Source of the DNA: Bifidobacterium sp. ESL0704
Lineage (GTDB): Bacteria > Actinomycetota > Actinomycetes > Actinomycetales > Bifidobacteriaceae
Reading direction: 5' to 3'
DNA length: 64,000 bases
NCBI RefSeq assembly: GCF_029392075.1
Contig: NZ_CP113929.1
Span: 2,232,001-2,296,000, forward strand
How positions within the stretch are numbered: the first letter of the stretch is position 1; every line of letters starts with the position of its first letter. Positions 10,344 to 18,640 of the stretch are shown in pieces. The translations under genes and the position numbers were made by a program. The notes below the pieces were generated by a model. The model ran no database searches and was not told the DNA's origin. It saw only the letters and a list, made by a program, of their open reading frames with translations.

Positions 10344-10560
10344 GTTTTGCGTGTCGCAATAATCTTCGCACTGATTCCATTCAAATCGGCATGTCCAAAC
10401 CGCTTCTGCCATAAAAATGCCACTCAGACACCGCCAGCAGCCCCTTGATGGCATTCATCAATAAGTCCTGAAGTCCTGCCTAAAAGTACCGCTGAATATC
10501 AGCAACCGGCTTGTTTATGGCGGAACCAAAACCACAGGGCCGCAGGGCTACAGGAACAAC

Positions 10561-10941
10561 TCATTTCTGCCGCGCCGATCCAACATCTCCACGATGTTTG
10601 CCGCGCGCAAGCCACAGGCCAAGCACAAAAACCACGACGCCGAATACCAGCGGCATCCACAGCGTCTGCAGCGGCGCAGCGCCACGAAGCCGATGCGCGA
10701 AAGCGACCTCGCACATCCCGATAAGCCCAATCGCCGCAACGATTTTGACGATGGTCGCCGGCCAATTGGCTCGCCACGCGTGCACGAGCGTCGGCACGGC
10801 GCTGATCATCAGCACGACGTAACAGACCCGCGCCACCGTCGCCCAACCCTCGACCATGCCGACCGGTCCAAGCACACCGACCACCAGCGCGAGCAGCACC
10901 AATACCCCCGCGACAATATGCATCCAACGCCAAACAGCCAT
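10561..10941 (-). CDS. DUF1516/YisL-like four-helix membrane protein
   Basis: 126 residues from the ATG at 10941 (MAVWRWMHIVAGVLVLL). A longer start exists, but this one aligns with the paralogue at 11402-11761. Four hydrophobic helices; the shared motif is WATVARVCYVVLMISAVPTL here and WAMIARVCYILIILSGVVLI in the paralogue. The W-x-W-M-H opening and the ARVCY segment resemble the small DUF1516 family of Firmicutes and bifidobacteria. Function unknown; it acts in the membrane. Confidence 0.75.
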   Translation of the reverse strand: MAVWRWMHIVAGVLVLLALVVGVLGPVGMVEGWATVARVCYVVLMISAVPTLVHAWRANWPATIVKIVAAIGLIGMCEVAFAHRLRGAAPLQTLWMPLVFGVVVFVLGLWLARGKHRGDVGSARQK

Positions 10942-11270
10942 AACAGCCCCGATTCGTTCTCTCATCCCGCTCACATTGTCGAATCGAATTGGATACCGCA
11001 ATAATGCGATCAGCAACGATCAGTCGGCAATGTCTTATAAAGGAGAGGATATACGAAAACAGTCGCCGTTACCGGTTTTTAGATACATTTTCACCAAATC
11101 CGTCGCAAAAATCAGGTAGATAATCCGCCAGCTCGTAAGATGGGCAGGCAATCAGACAACCAAACAGACAATCAGATGGGCAAGCAAACAGACACAGGCG
11201 GGCAGGCGAGCAGTCATTCGGTCAGACAAACCGACAATCAGACAGACAACCAAGCAGTCAACCAGACAAA
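10942..11270. repeat. Gap with degenerate CAATCAGACA-type repeats
   Basis: No gene seen. From about 11150 to 11268 the sequence is made of imperfect copies of CAATCAGACA / CAAACAGACA / GGGCAGGC. It is low-complexity and G-poor, with no fixed period. Confidence 0.5.
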
Positions 11271-11303
11271 CAAAAACGAGGCTCCAACTTAATGAAGCCT
11301 CGT
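11271..11303 (-). terminator. Terminator of the second DUF1516-like gene
   Basis: Arms 11276-11283 and 11296-11303 (ACGAGGCT/AGCCTCGT) form a perfect 8-bp stem. On the minus strand it is followed by TTTTTG. Confidence 0.8.
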
Positions 11304-11401
11304 CCGATCAACGTTCCAGCTCTTATATACCTTCACACAGCCGCATTCGCATTCGCATCAGCATCGAGTAGTAAGGCGCACAGCCGGAACCGCCGCGTCC
11401 T

Positions 11402-11761
11402 TTACAGCATAACGAGCGGGAAACCGTGGGAGACGACGAGGCCGGCCACCGTGACGACGACTACCAGCACAATCGGCACCCAGATGGCCACAGCCGATGC
11501 CGTATCCTTGCTTTTCTTCGCAAACCCGATTTCCGCCAGCGCGATCAACGCGAGCGCAAGCACAATCTTCACCACCAGCAGCACGCTGATATGCGGCCAG
11601 GCGTGAACAATCAGCACGACGCCGCTCAAAATAATGAGGATATAGCAGACTCGGGCAATCATCGCCCAGATCTTCGTCATTTTCGCCGGCCCCAGCAGCC
11701 CCACGGCCACCGCGACGATCAGCACCACGCCGACAACCAGATGCATCCAAGCCCAAAGCAT
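11402..11761 (-). CDS. DUF1516/YisL-like four-helix membrane protein (paralogue)
   Basis: 119 residues starting MLWAWMHLVVGVVLIVAV, with four membrane helices and the ARVCYILIILSGV segment in helix 2-3. It aligns along its length with the 10561-10941 product, so the two are tandem paralogues on the same strand. A GGGGA ribosome site precedes the ATG. Each gene seems to be its own transcription unit because a terminator lies between them. Function unknown. Confidence 0.78.
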   Translation of the reverse strand: MLWAWMHLVVGVVLIVAVAVGLLGPAKMTKIWAMIARVCYILIILSGVVLIVHAWPHISVLLVVKIVLALALIALAEIGFAKKSKDTASAVAIWVPIVLVVVVTVAGLVVSHGFPLVML

Positions 11762-11880
11762 ACCAATTCCCCACTTTCACAAACAACTCAATACCAATAC
11801 TTCAAATCATAGAGCGCCTGACCGCTACTATCAACATCGCTCGTTGCAAGCGTAGCAATTCCGACACCACACAAGTGCTG

Positions 11881-11929
11881 AAAAACAACGAATGGCGAGA
11901 CACCCGCTTGGGGCATCCCGCCATTCGTT
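11881..11929 (-). terminator. Terminator of the alcohol dehydrogenase gene
   Basis: AACGAATGGCG (11887-11897) and CGCCATTCGTT (11919-11929) form an 11-bp perfect stem. On the minus strand it is followed by GTTTTT. It lies 53 bp past the adh stop. Confidence 0.85.
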
Positions 11930-11982
11930 CAATTAAATCCAGTCAGGACCGATTAACTCACAATATTTGCTTTCGCTGCCAC

Positions 11983-13032
11983 TCACTCACCCATGTGAGG
12001 CACCACGACGGCGCGCTTGGAGAGCTTGCCATCGACCAGCTTGTGGTAGGCGTCGAGCGCGTTGTCCATCGAATAGGTCTCGATTTCGGGGGTGATCAGG
12101 CCCTCGCGATAGAGCGCGGCGACCTCGTGCAGCTCAGGCATGGAGCCCCAGTAGACGCTGGTGAGCTCCTGCTGCCACGGGTTGCTGTACCAGTCGTAGG
12201 AGGCCTTGCCACCGGCGATGCCCACGATGGTCACGCGGGAATCGATGGCGGAAGCGGCCTGCGCGGCGGCGATGGTCGGCGCGATGCCCACGAAATCGAA
12301 GGCGGCGTCAACGCCGTGGCCTCCGGTGATCTTGCGGATGTTCTCGACCTCGTGCTCATCGCCCTTGACGGTGATGGCGCCCTTTTCCTCGGCCTTGGCC
12401 ATGGCTTCCGGCTTCATATCGGTGGCGATGATGGTGGCACCGGTGATGGCTTTCAGAATCTGGATGGCAATCTGGCCCAGGCCGCCCAAGCCGATGACCA
12501 GAGCGTACTTGCCGCCACCCTGCAGGTGAGGCAGCGCAGCCTTGATCGCATGATACGGAGTCAGCGCGGCATCGGCGAGCGGGGCCGCGGCGATCGGGTC
12601 GGCGTCGCCCAGCGGCACGAGGTTGCGTGCGGGGACGACCATGTACTCGGCCATGCCGCCGTCGCGTCCGAGGCCGATGGCCAGCGACTTGTTGGTGGCC
12701 ATGTTCTCGCAGTAGTTCTCTTCACCCGCGACACAGCGCTTGCAGTGGCCGCAGCCGGTGGGGCCGTAGACCAGGTAGGCATCGCCCTTGTTGAAACCGG
12801 TGACGCCGGTGCCGACCTCTTCGATCCAGCCGGAGGTCTCATGGCCGAGGATGAACGACGGCTTGGTCTGCGCGCCGGTGACCTCGTCATAGTCGCGGAA
12901 CACCGAAACATCGGAATGGCAGCAGCCTGCGCCGGCGACCTTCAGCAGCACCTCGCCCGGCCCTGGGGTCGGCTTGTCCACTTCTTCAAGTGAGGGGAAC
13001 GTCTTATACGCTTTAAATACAACGGCTTTCAT
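11983..13032 (-). CDS. Zinc-dependent alcohol dehydrogenase (NAD-linked, MDR family)
   Basis: 349 residues from the ATG at 13032, chosen because AAAGGA lies 7 bp upstream; an upstream extension lacks this. Medium-chain dehydrogenase: catalytic-zinc segment CCHSDVSVF and GHETSGWIEEVG, structural-zinc cysteines in CGHCKRCVAGEENYC, Rossmann motif VIGLGGLGQIAIQIL. Likely role: NAD-dependent interconversion of aldehydes or ketones and alcohols, possibly acetaldehyde to ethanol in fermentation. Substrate cannot be fixed from sequence. Monocistronic with its own terminator. Confidence 0.9.
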   Translation of the reverse strand: MKAVVFKAYKTFPSLEEVDKPTPGPGEVLLKVAGAGCCHSDVSVFRDYDEVTGAQTKPSFILGHETSGWIEEVGTGVTGFNKGDAYLVYGPTGCGHCKRCVAGEENYCENMATNKSLAIGLGRDGGMAEYMVVPARNLVPLGDADPIAAAPLADAALTPYHAIKAALPHLQGGGKYALVIGLGGLGQIAIQILKAITGATIIATDMKPEAMAKAEEKGAITVKGDEHEVENIRKITGGHGVDAAFDFVGIAPTIAAAQAASAIDSRVTIVGIAGGKASYDWYSNPWQQELTSVYWGSMPELHEVAALYREGLITPEIETYSMDNALDAYHKLVDGKLSKRAVVVPHMGE

Positions 13033-13403
13033 AGCTGTCCTTTCGTTTTCGGGGATTGTGGTCACACAACACAACCATGGCAACCATGGACGTGGACTTG
13101 CGCAACCCCAATACTGTATCGCTTCTCTTCCTGCTTTGGAAGCGAAATCGATATCTACAATCATACAGTTTCAAAAGACTTTAAACACCAGAATATCAAT
13201 GTTTCTGCAGTTTTGTATAGAATGTCACAAAATCAAGGCAAGCTTTTGCCTTTCGTGTTGACGCAGAAATTCGTCAAACGTTTTACATATTCACTCACTA
13301 AGCGTCCCGTGCACCTCCACCCCGCATACCGCAGGACGCTCAGATACGATGCCATTTGACGATTGATGGCTCGAGCGCAAAACCGTCATGAATCACATTT
13401 CGC
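13033..13403. other. Intergenic region upstream of adh
   Basis: No gene seen. AT-rich promoter region for the minus-strand adh gene with an AAGGCAA-GCTT-TTGCCTT hairpin at 13235-13252, a possible operator. A weak inverted pair AGCGTCC/GGACGCT near 13300-13350 could end the nuclease transcript. Confidence 0.4.
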
Positions 13404-14534
13404 CTATTCGCAGGCGACGCCGTCATGGTCCCGATCCAAAGCGGCACGGTACCCAGGCTGGCCCGAATACAACGGCGCCTTGCCTGCGGCACGCACAGCG
13501 GCGCAATTCCGGTAATAGGCATCACCGCCGTCTTGCGGTGCGATGGGCGCAGGCGCGACAGGCGCAGGAGAAGCGGGAGCAGGCGCAGGCTGGGCGGAAC
13601 CCGTGTCGCCGCTATTCCCCGACTGGGAACTTCTGGAGCCTCCGACAGCGCTACCGGCCGACGCGCCAGATTGGGACGCCGCCGCGTTCCGGGCAAACGG
13701 ACCGTTATCGACCGGCACCGTCTGCGTCGGGCACGAAGCGAGCACGCGTTGCATCGCGGCTTTCTCCGCCTTGGTAACCCACAGGCCATACTTGTGTTTC
13801 ACGCCGATCTGGCGTGAAACATAGGAGCAACGGTAAGACTTCTTCTTCGGCAGCCAAGTCGCGGCGTCACCGTCGCTTTTCTGCTGGTTGCTCGGCCCGT
13901 CGACGGCCAGCAGATTATACGGGTCGTTGGCCATCTGCTTGCGCTGGCCAGCACTGATCTGCTGCGCCCCGGTCTGCCAGGCGTTGGAGAGCGCAACGAC
14001 ATGGTCGATCTGCACCTTGGACGAGGTCTTTTTGCCCTGCTTGAACCGAATCGTCTTGCCGGTATACGGGTCCTGCAACGTACCCGACATCACCTTGCAA
14101 TTCTTGGTCCTGGCCTTGAACTTCTTGTCTTTGAGGTCGCGCCCCAAAATGTCGTTGCGGGTGTCGCAACCGTTGCGATCCACATCGGCCCAGGCCCGTC
14201 CGAATTGGGCTCGCTTATAGCCCGTTTTGGGCGCGCGTCCCTTGAGCGGCAACGATTCCAGCACGCTCGTGGCGCTCTCGCCCTCACCGGTTGTGTCGGA
14301 CACGGCGACTGCATCGCCCGCCTCGTTGGTGTTGGCCGAAGCCCAGTCGGGAGTGAAGGTGACGGAAAGCACCGGAACCAACAGCACCGCTGTCAGCATG
14401 GCTATGACCGACTTCAATGATCTTGTTATCGTATTGCCGATATTATTCGTCATCGTTTTATTCGTTATCGTATTATTCGCCGTTTTCGTCGTCATCCTGT
14501 TCGCGTGATCGTGATTCATAACGTAGTCAGTCAT
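13404..14534 (-). CDS. Secreted HNH (DUF1524) nuclease with C-terminal Excalibur domain
   Basis: 376 residues from the ATG at 14534; several later ATGs make the start uncertain. A signal peptide precedes TPDWASA. The DUF1524/GmrSD-C type HNH core contains KVQIDHVVALSNAW, ending AAWLPKK-like and YGLWVTKAEKAAM. A Ser/Pro/Ala linker leads to a C-terminal Excalibur calcium-binding motif, DRDHDGVACE. The family is known for extracellular nucleases, so the role is probably nucleic acid degradation outside the cell (nutrient scavenging or competition). Confidence 0.85.
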   Translation of the reverse strand: MTDYVMNHDHANRMTTKTANNTITNKTMTNNIGNTITRSLKSVIAMLTAVLLVPVLSVTFTPDWASANTNEAGDAVAVSDTTGEGESATSVLESLPLKGRAPKTGYKRAQFGRAWADVDRNGCDTRNDILGRDLKDKKFKARTKNCKVMSGTLQDPYTGKTIRFKQGKKTSSKVQIDHVVALSNAWQTGAQQISAGQRKQMANDPYNLLAVDGPSNQQKSDGDAATWLPKKKSYRCSYVSRQIGVKHKYGLWVTKAEKAAMQRVLASCPTQTVPVDNGPFARNAAASQSGASAGSAVGGSRSSQSGNSGDTGSAQPAPAPASPAPVAPAPIAPQDGGDAYYRNCAAVRAAGKAPLYSGQPGYRAALDRDHDGVACE

Positions 14535-15084
14535 CAATGGTTTTATCTGTGTCCTCAAATACCTATCTATCAACTGCGCTCAATCCGCAGCATCTCATCG
14601 CTTCCAATTCTAAATCACCGAACCTACGTAGATGCGTATTGTGAAATCATCATGCGCCGAACGCCGCCATCCGCAGCCGGCCGATGTCAACGACCGCGCA
14701 AGACGATGCGGTATTCGACCGTCCTCTCACGACCGAATACCGCAGACCGATCGCCTCAAACCCTCGCCGCCGGACCAACGTATCCAACCCTGTCGCCTCG
14801 AACCCATCGCCGCAGACCACATCAGCAGGACCATCGTCTCCGAACCCATCGCCGTAGGCTCCTTCACCTCAGCCCCAACGCCGCAAGCCCCAACAACCGG
14901 CACGGCAACGGACTTCAGCAAATGGATGCAACAACGTCAGCGGGAATACGGAATCATCGTAATATGATAAATACATGCTGAAACGAACATCGCCGCCGAC
15001 CCCTTGCGCCCCCGCCGAAATTCGGCGAACAACATAAGAGTCAGGCTATCTGCGCAATCTCGCGCTGGGAGTATATAAGTAACC
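14535..15084. other. Intergenic region with a hairpin
   Basis: No supported gene. A 10-bp inverted repeat GCGGTATTCG...CGAATACCGC (14708-14743) with a 16-nt loop is the only clear structure. The rest contains GACCGATCGCC-like short repeats. The last 40 bp carry TATATAAG, a plausible -10 for the LacI-family gene. Confidence 0.45.
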
Positions 15085-16170
15085 ATGACCACGATCAAAG
15101 AGGTAGCCAAAGAGGCGGGAGCATCGGTGACCGCTGTCTCAATGGCGCTGAACCACCGGGAGAACGGGCACGTCAAGAAAGAACTTGCCAAGCATATCCG
15201 CAAAATCGCCAAGGAAATGGGATATCGCCCCAATCCCCTCGCCCGCTCCCTGCGTACCAGCCACACGCGCACCATCGGTTTCATCAGCGAGGAAATCGCC
15301 ACCACCCCGTACGCCGGAGAGATGATTTTGGGCGCTCAGGACGCCACGAGCGAGCTGGGATACATGATGCTTTTGGTCAACGCGGACGACGAAGGCGACG
15401 AAGCCGGCGAGATCGACGCGCTCAGACGATACGGCGTGGACGGCTATCTTTACGCCAAAATGTACGACAGAATATCGAGCATCCCCAAGCCTCTTTCCCA
15501 CGAAAAAACCGTCCTCATCGACGCGACGTCATCGGACGAAAGCGTGCCGTACATTGTCCCCGACGAAGTCGCCATGGGCTACGATGCCACCACATACCTC
15601 ATCGAATCAGGCGCCAGGCGCATCGCCTACATCGGCTGCTGCGAAAATCTCCTTGCCGAACCGCTGCGCCTGAGAGGCTACCGAAAGGCCCTCAGAGAAG
15701 CGGGACTGCCCTTCGACCCGGAACTCATCGCGAGCGTGGCCAACAACGGCGTCGCGCTCAAGGCCGTCTCCGAGCTGTTCGATCGCGCGCACCCCGACGC
15801 CTTCTTCTGCTTCAACGATGCCCGCACTTGGTACGTCTACCAGTGCGCCGCGCAACGCGGGCTTGAGATTGGCCGCGACATCTCCGTGGTCGGTATCGAC
15901 AACAACCGCATCATCAAGGAGACCTTCGAGCCGCGACCGACCACCATCGCGCTGCCCCATTACGAAATGGGTTATTGGGGCGCACGCAAGCTGATCTCGA
16001 TGATTGAGGACCGCGATCTGCGCCCGACCGACAACAAGAAAACCGTCGCCGCAATCCCGGCACTCGACGCACCGAATCCAGTACGCATCCGCTGCACGTT
16101 GCTCGAACGTGGGTCCGTGGCCAATAGGGGTTCCGCAATCAATACGAGCTCCGCAGCCAAAAACAGGTAA
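15085..16170 (+). CDS. LacI-family transcriptional regulator of the sucrose/fructoside locus
   Basis: 361 residues. The N-terminal HTH is TIKEVAKEAGASVTAVSMAL, with the hinge NPLARSLRTSHTRTIGFI. The rest is a periplasmic-binding-protein-like effector domain (residues about 60-340, including DISVVGIDNN and the dimerisation segment). It lies directly upstream of a LacY-type symporter and a GH32 hydrolase, so it most likely represses them and is induced by sucrose or a fructo-oligosaccharide. A strong palindrome overlapping the symporter promoter (16659-16690) is the likely operator. The C-terminal tail (about 20 residues after CTLLERG) is low-complexity. Confidence 0.9.
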   Translation: MTTIKEVAKEAGASVTAVSMALNHRENGHVKKELAKHIRKIAKEMGYRPNPLARSLRTSHTRTIGFISEEIATTPYAGEMILGAQDATSELGYMMLLVNADDEGDEAGEIDALRRYGVDGYLYAKMYDRISSIPKPLSHEKTVLIDATSSDESVPYIVPDEVAMGYDATTYLIESGARRIAYIGCCENLLAEPLRLRGYRKALREAGLPFDPELIASVANNGVALKAVSELFDRAHPDAFFCFNDARTWYVYQCAAQRGLEIGRDISVVGIDNNRIIKETFEPRPTTIALPHYEMGYWGARKLISMIEDRDLRPTDNKKTVAAIPALDAPNPVRIRCTLLERGSVANRGSAINTSSAAKNR

Positions 16171-16658
16171 GCATTCGGGCGCTCGTCTGCGTCCCCGGCC
16201 GGCGCTTGATGGCACATCGACAGACATTTGCCGGCACATCGGCAGACACCTATCTATATTCCGGTAAACGCTTAGCGGTATTCCGACAGACGCCTGCCGA
16301 CATTCCGATAGACGTCTGCCGACATTCTGTCTGTTCTACCGACAGATACTTGGCGGAATCCCACTCGTCATACCTGCATAGAACACCACCGGGCTCTCCG
16401 CCCACCCGCCCGGATATACGACAGTTGCGACGATAGGAACACACAAACGTCGCGCCTAACGTACCAGGGCCGAGGCAAGTCATACGGCAACTACGCCGGA
16501 AACAGCATATCGGCGTCACATTGGCCGCGCATTTACCCGAGCATGCGGCGAGCTCGGCACCAACGCTTCAAGCCGATTGACCAAGGCGATACCGTGATTA
16601 TTAGATACATGCATACCAATAATCCAAATATATGGTTCCTCTTTATCCGAAAACGCCG
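16171..16658. other. Intergenic region with 22-bp iterons, then unique sequence
   Basis: No gene seen. Holds the 22-bp iteron array (16219-16328) and then about 330 bp without clear features before the symporter promoter. Open frames here are short and unlike any family. Confidence 0.5.
16219..16328. repeat. Five tandem 22-bp imperfect repeats
   Basis: Units begin at 16219, 16241, 16263, 16285 and 16307 (e.g. GACAGACGCCTGCCGACATT CC), with the shared pattern G-rich start, AGAC-x-C, then TGCCG-x-CATTCC. Exact 22-bp spacing puts each unit on nearly the same DNA face. Role unknown. Confidence 0.7.
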
Positions 16659-16702
16659 GAAACGATTTACAATTTGACGTAAATCGTTTCTCGCCGTATA
16701 TT
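16659..16702 (+). promoter_or_regulatory. Promoter of the symporter gene overlapped by a LacI-type operator
   Basis: Two perfect 12-bp arms, GAAACGATTTAC (16659-16670) and GTAAATCGTTTC (16679-16690), with an 8-bp spacer. The -35 TTGACG (16674-16679) lies between the arms and the -10 TATATT (16697-16702) follows at a 17-bp spacer. A dimer or tetramer bound here would block RNA polymerase. Binding by the upstream LacI protein is inferred from context. Confidence 0.8.
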
Positions 16703-16800
16703 TTTACCAGTTTCTTGCCCAGGGCAATGCCGCAGAATTCGGCAAGGACGACAGTAAAAAGGCATCGCGTGGCAGCAATGCCGAAAAGAAAGGTGATGAA

Positions 16801-18162
16801 ATGGCAATTAAAGGCGCCAAGACGTACCGAAACCCCTCGTATCTTCAGAGCTCCACCGGTATCTTCATGTTCTTCTGCTCGTGGGGTATCTGGTGGTCCT
16901 TCTTCTCGATCTGGCTGACCAGCCCGGCTCCCAAAGGCATGGGCATGACCGCCGCCCAGCAAGGCGACATCTACTCCGTTAACTCACTGGTGACACTGTT
17001 CATCATGTTCTTCTATGGCATCATCCAAGACAACCTCGGCATCAAGCGCCGCCTGGTAATCGTCGTCTCGTGCATCGCCGCATGCGTCGGCCCCTTCGCA
17101 CAGTTCGTCTACAAGCCCCTGCTTTTGGCTGGCGGCACCACCAAGTTCATCGGCGTTCTGCTCGGCTCGATCGTCCTCTCCGCCGGCTTCATGGCCGGTT
17201 GCTCGCTGATCGAGGCCATCACCGAACGCTACAGCCGTCACTTCGGCTTCGAATACGGCCAGTCCCGCGCTTGGGGCTCCTTCGGCTACGCCATCGTAGC
17301 GCTCATCGCCGGCCCGCTTTTCAACATCGACATGAAGTGGAACTTCTGGCTGGGCTCGCTCTTCGGCGTAGGCATGCTGTGCGTCTATCTGTTCTGGCGC
17401 CCGGCCGAGCAGCAGGAAGAGCTGAAGAAGGAAGCCGACCCGAACGCCCCGCGCACCAACCCGACGGCCAAGGAAATGATCTCCGTGCTCGGCATGGGCT
17501 CGCTGTGGGCACTGATCATCTTCATGCTTTTCACCAACACCTTCTACACGGTTTTCGACCAGCAGATGTTCCCGAGCTACTACAAGAGCCTCTTCGCCAC
17601 CCCGGCCCAGGGCGCGGAATGGTACTCGATCCTGAACGCCGCCGAGGTGTTCTGCGAATCCGCGATGATGGGTGTCGTCCCGGTGATCATGGATCATATC
17701 GGCGTGCGCAACTCGTTGCTGCTCGGCGCGGTGACGATGTTCCTGCGCATCGGCCTGTGCGGCGTCTTCCACGACCCGGTGATGATCTCCGTGGTCAAGA
17801 TGTTCCACGCCATCGAAACCCCGCTCTTCTGCCTGCCGGCCTTCCGTTACTTCACCTTGCATTACGATACGAAACTTTCGGCGACGCTCTACATGGTCGG
17901 CTTCCAGATCGCTTCCCAGGTCGGGCAGGTCATCATGTCGCACCCGCTTGGCTCGCTGCGTGACGCCCTCGGCCCGCAGAAGACCTTCTTCACCATCTCC
18001 GGCATCGTCCTGCTCGCTTTGATCTACGGGTTCTTCGTGATCAAGAAGGATGACCAACAGGTGGGCGGCGACCCGTTCATTCGTGTGCGCGACCGCAAAA
18101 AGGCCGAGGCTCAGGGCGAGGCCATCCAGGCCGATGAGGCGGCGGACCAGCTTCCGGCCTAG
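16801..18162 (+). CDS. cscB: Sucrose/fructo-oligosaccharide:H+ symporter (MFS, LacY/CscB type)
   Basis: 453 residues with 12 membrane helices. Belongs to the oligosaccharide:H+ symporter (LacY) family: NPSYLQSSTGIFMFFCSWGI at the N-terminus (WGIWWSFFSIWL follows) and RHFGFEYGQSRAWGSFGYA in helices 4-5 match the LacY pattern. The ribosome site AGAAAGGTGA lies 4 bp before the ATG. It sits between a LacI regulator and a GH32 hydrolase, so it probably imports sucrose or short fructans intact for cytoplasmic cleavage. The symbol is by homology. A 7-unit hairpin array separates it from the hydrolase. Confidence 0.88.
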   Translation: MAIKGAKTYRNPSYLQSSTGIFMFFCSWGIWWSFFSIWLTSPAPKGMGMTAAQQGDIYSVNSLVTLFIMFFYGIIQDNLGIKRRLVIVVSCIAACVGPFAQFVYKPLLLAGGTTKFIGVLLGSIVLSAGFMAGCSLIEAITERYSRHFGFEYGQSRAWGSFGYAIVALIAGPLFNIDMKWNFWLGSLFGVGMLCVYLFWRPAEQQEELKKEADPNAPRTNPTAKEMISVLGMGSLWALIIFMLFTNTFYTVFDQQMFPSYYKSLFATPAQGAEWYSILNAAEVFCESAMMGVVPVIMDHIGVRNSLLLGAVTMFLRIGLCGVFHDPVMISVVKMFHAIETPLFCLPAFRYFTLHYDTKLSATLYMVGFQIASQVGQVIMSHPLGSLRDALGPQKTFFTISGIVLLALIYGFFVIKKDDQQVGGDPFIRVRDRKKAEAQGEAIQADEAADQLPA

Positions 18163-18187
18163 CGAGACCTTCCCACCCGGCGCTGCT

Positions 18188-18605
18188 GGAGGTTTCACGA
18201 CGCATTCGGACCGATTAGCGTCGTGAAACCTCCAGCACCCGACACTACCGGAGGATTCACGACGCATACGCATCAATTAGCGACACGAAACCTCCAACAT
18301 CACACCCAACCAGAGGATTTACGACGCATACGCATCAATTAGCGTCACAAATCCTCCAACACACGACACTACCGGAGGATTCACGACACATCCGAAGCAA
18401 CCAGCGACGTGAATCCTCCAGTATCCCACTCAGCCGGAGGATTCACGACGCCCAGACGATGATTAGCGACACGAAACCTCCAACATCACACTCAGCCGGA
18501 GGACTTGCGACGCATCAGCATCAATTAGCGTCACAAATCCTCCAACACCCGACGCCACCGGAGGATTTACGACGCATCAGTACCGATTAGCGTCGTGAAA
18601 CCTCC
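18188..18605. repeat. Array A: seven 62-bp palindromic units
   Basis: Seven units at exactly 62-bp spacing fill the space between symporter and hydrolase genes. Each has a left arm like GGAGGTTTCACGACGC, a 14-nt centre ending in ATTA or similar, a right arm like GCGTCGTGAAACCTCC, then a 16-nt linker (AxCACCCGACACTACC-like). Unit 1 has 16 perfectly paired bases; others vary in both arms. The same unit type forms array B at 54404-54941. Possible roles: mRNA stabiliser or attenuator, or protein-binding array. Confidence 0.9.
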
Positions 18606-18640
18606 ACTGCATTCCATCACCGACAAGAAAGGCATCAAAG

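Noticed and set aside
18188..18605. CRISPR array interpretation of the 62-bp repeats
   Set aside because: Both halves of each unit are conserved and palindromic, there are no unique spacers, and no cas genes are present.
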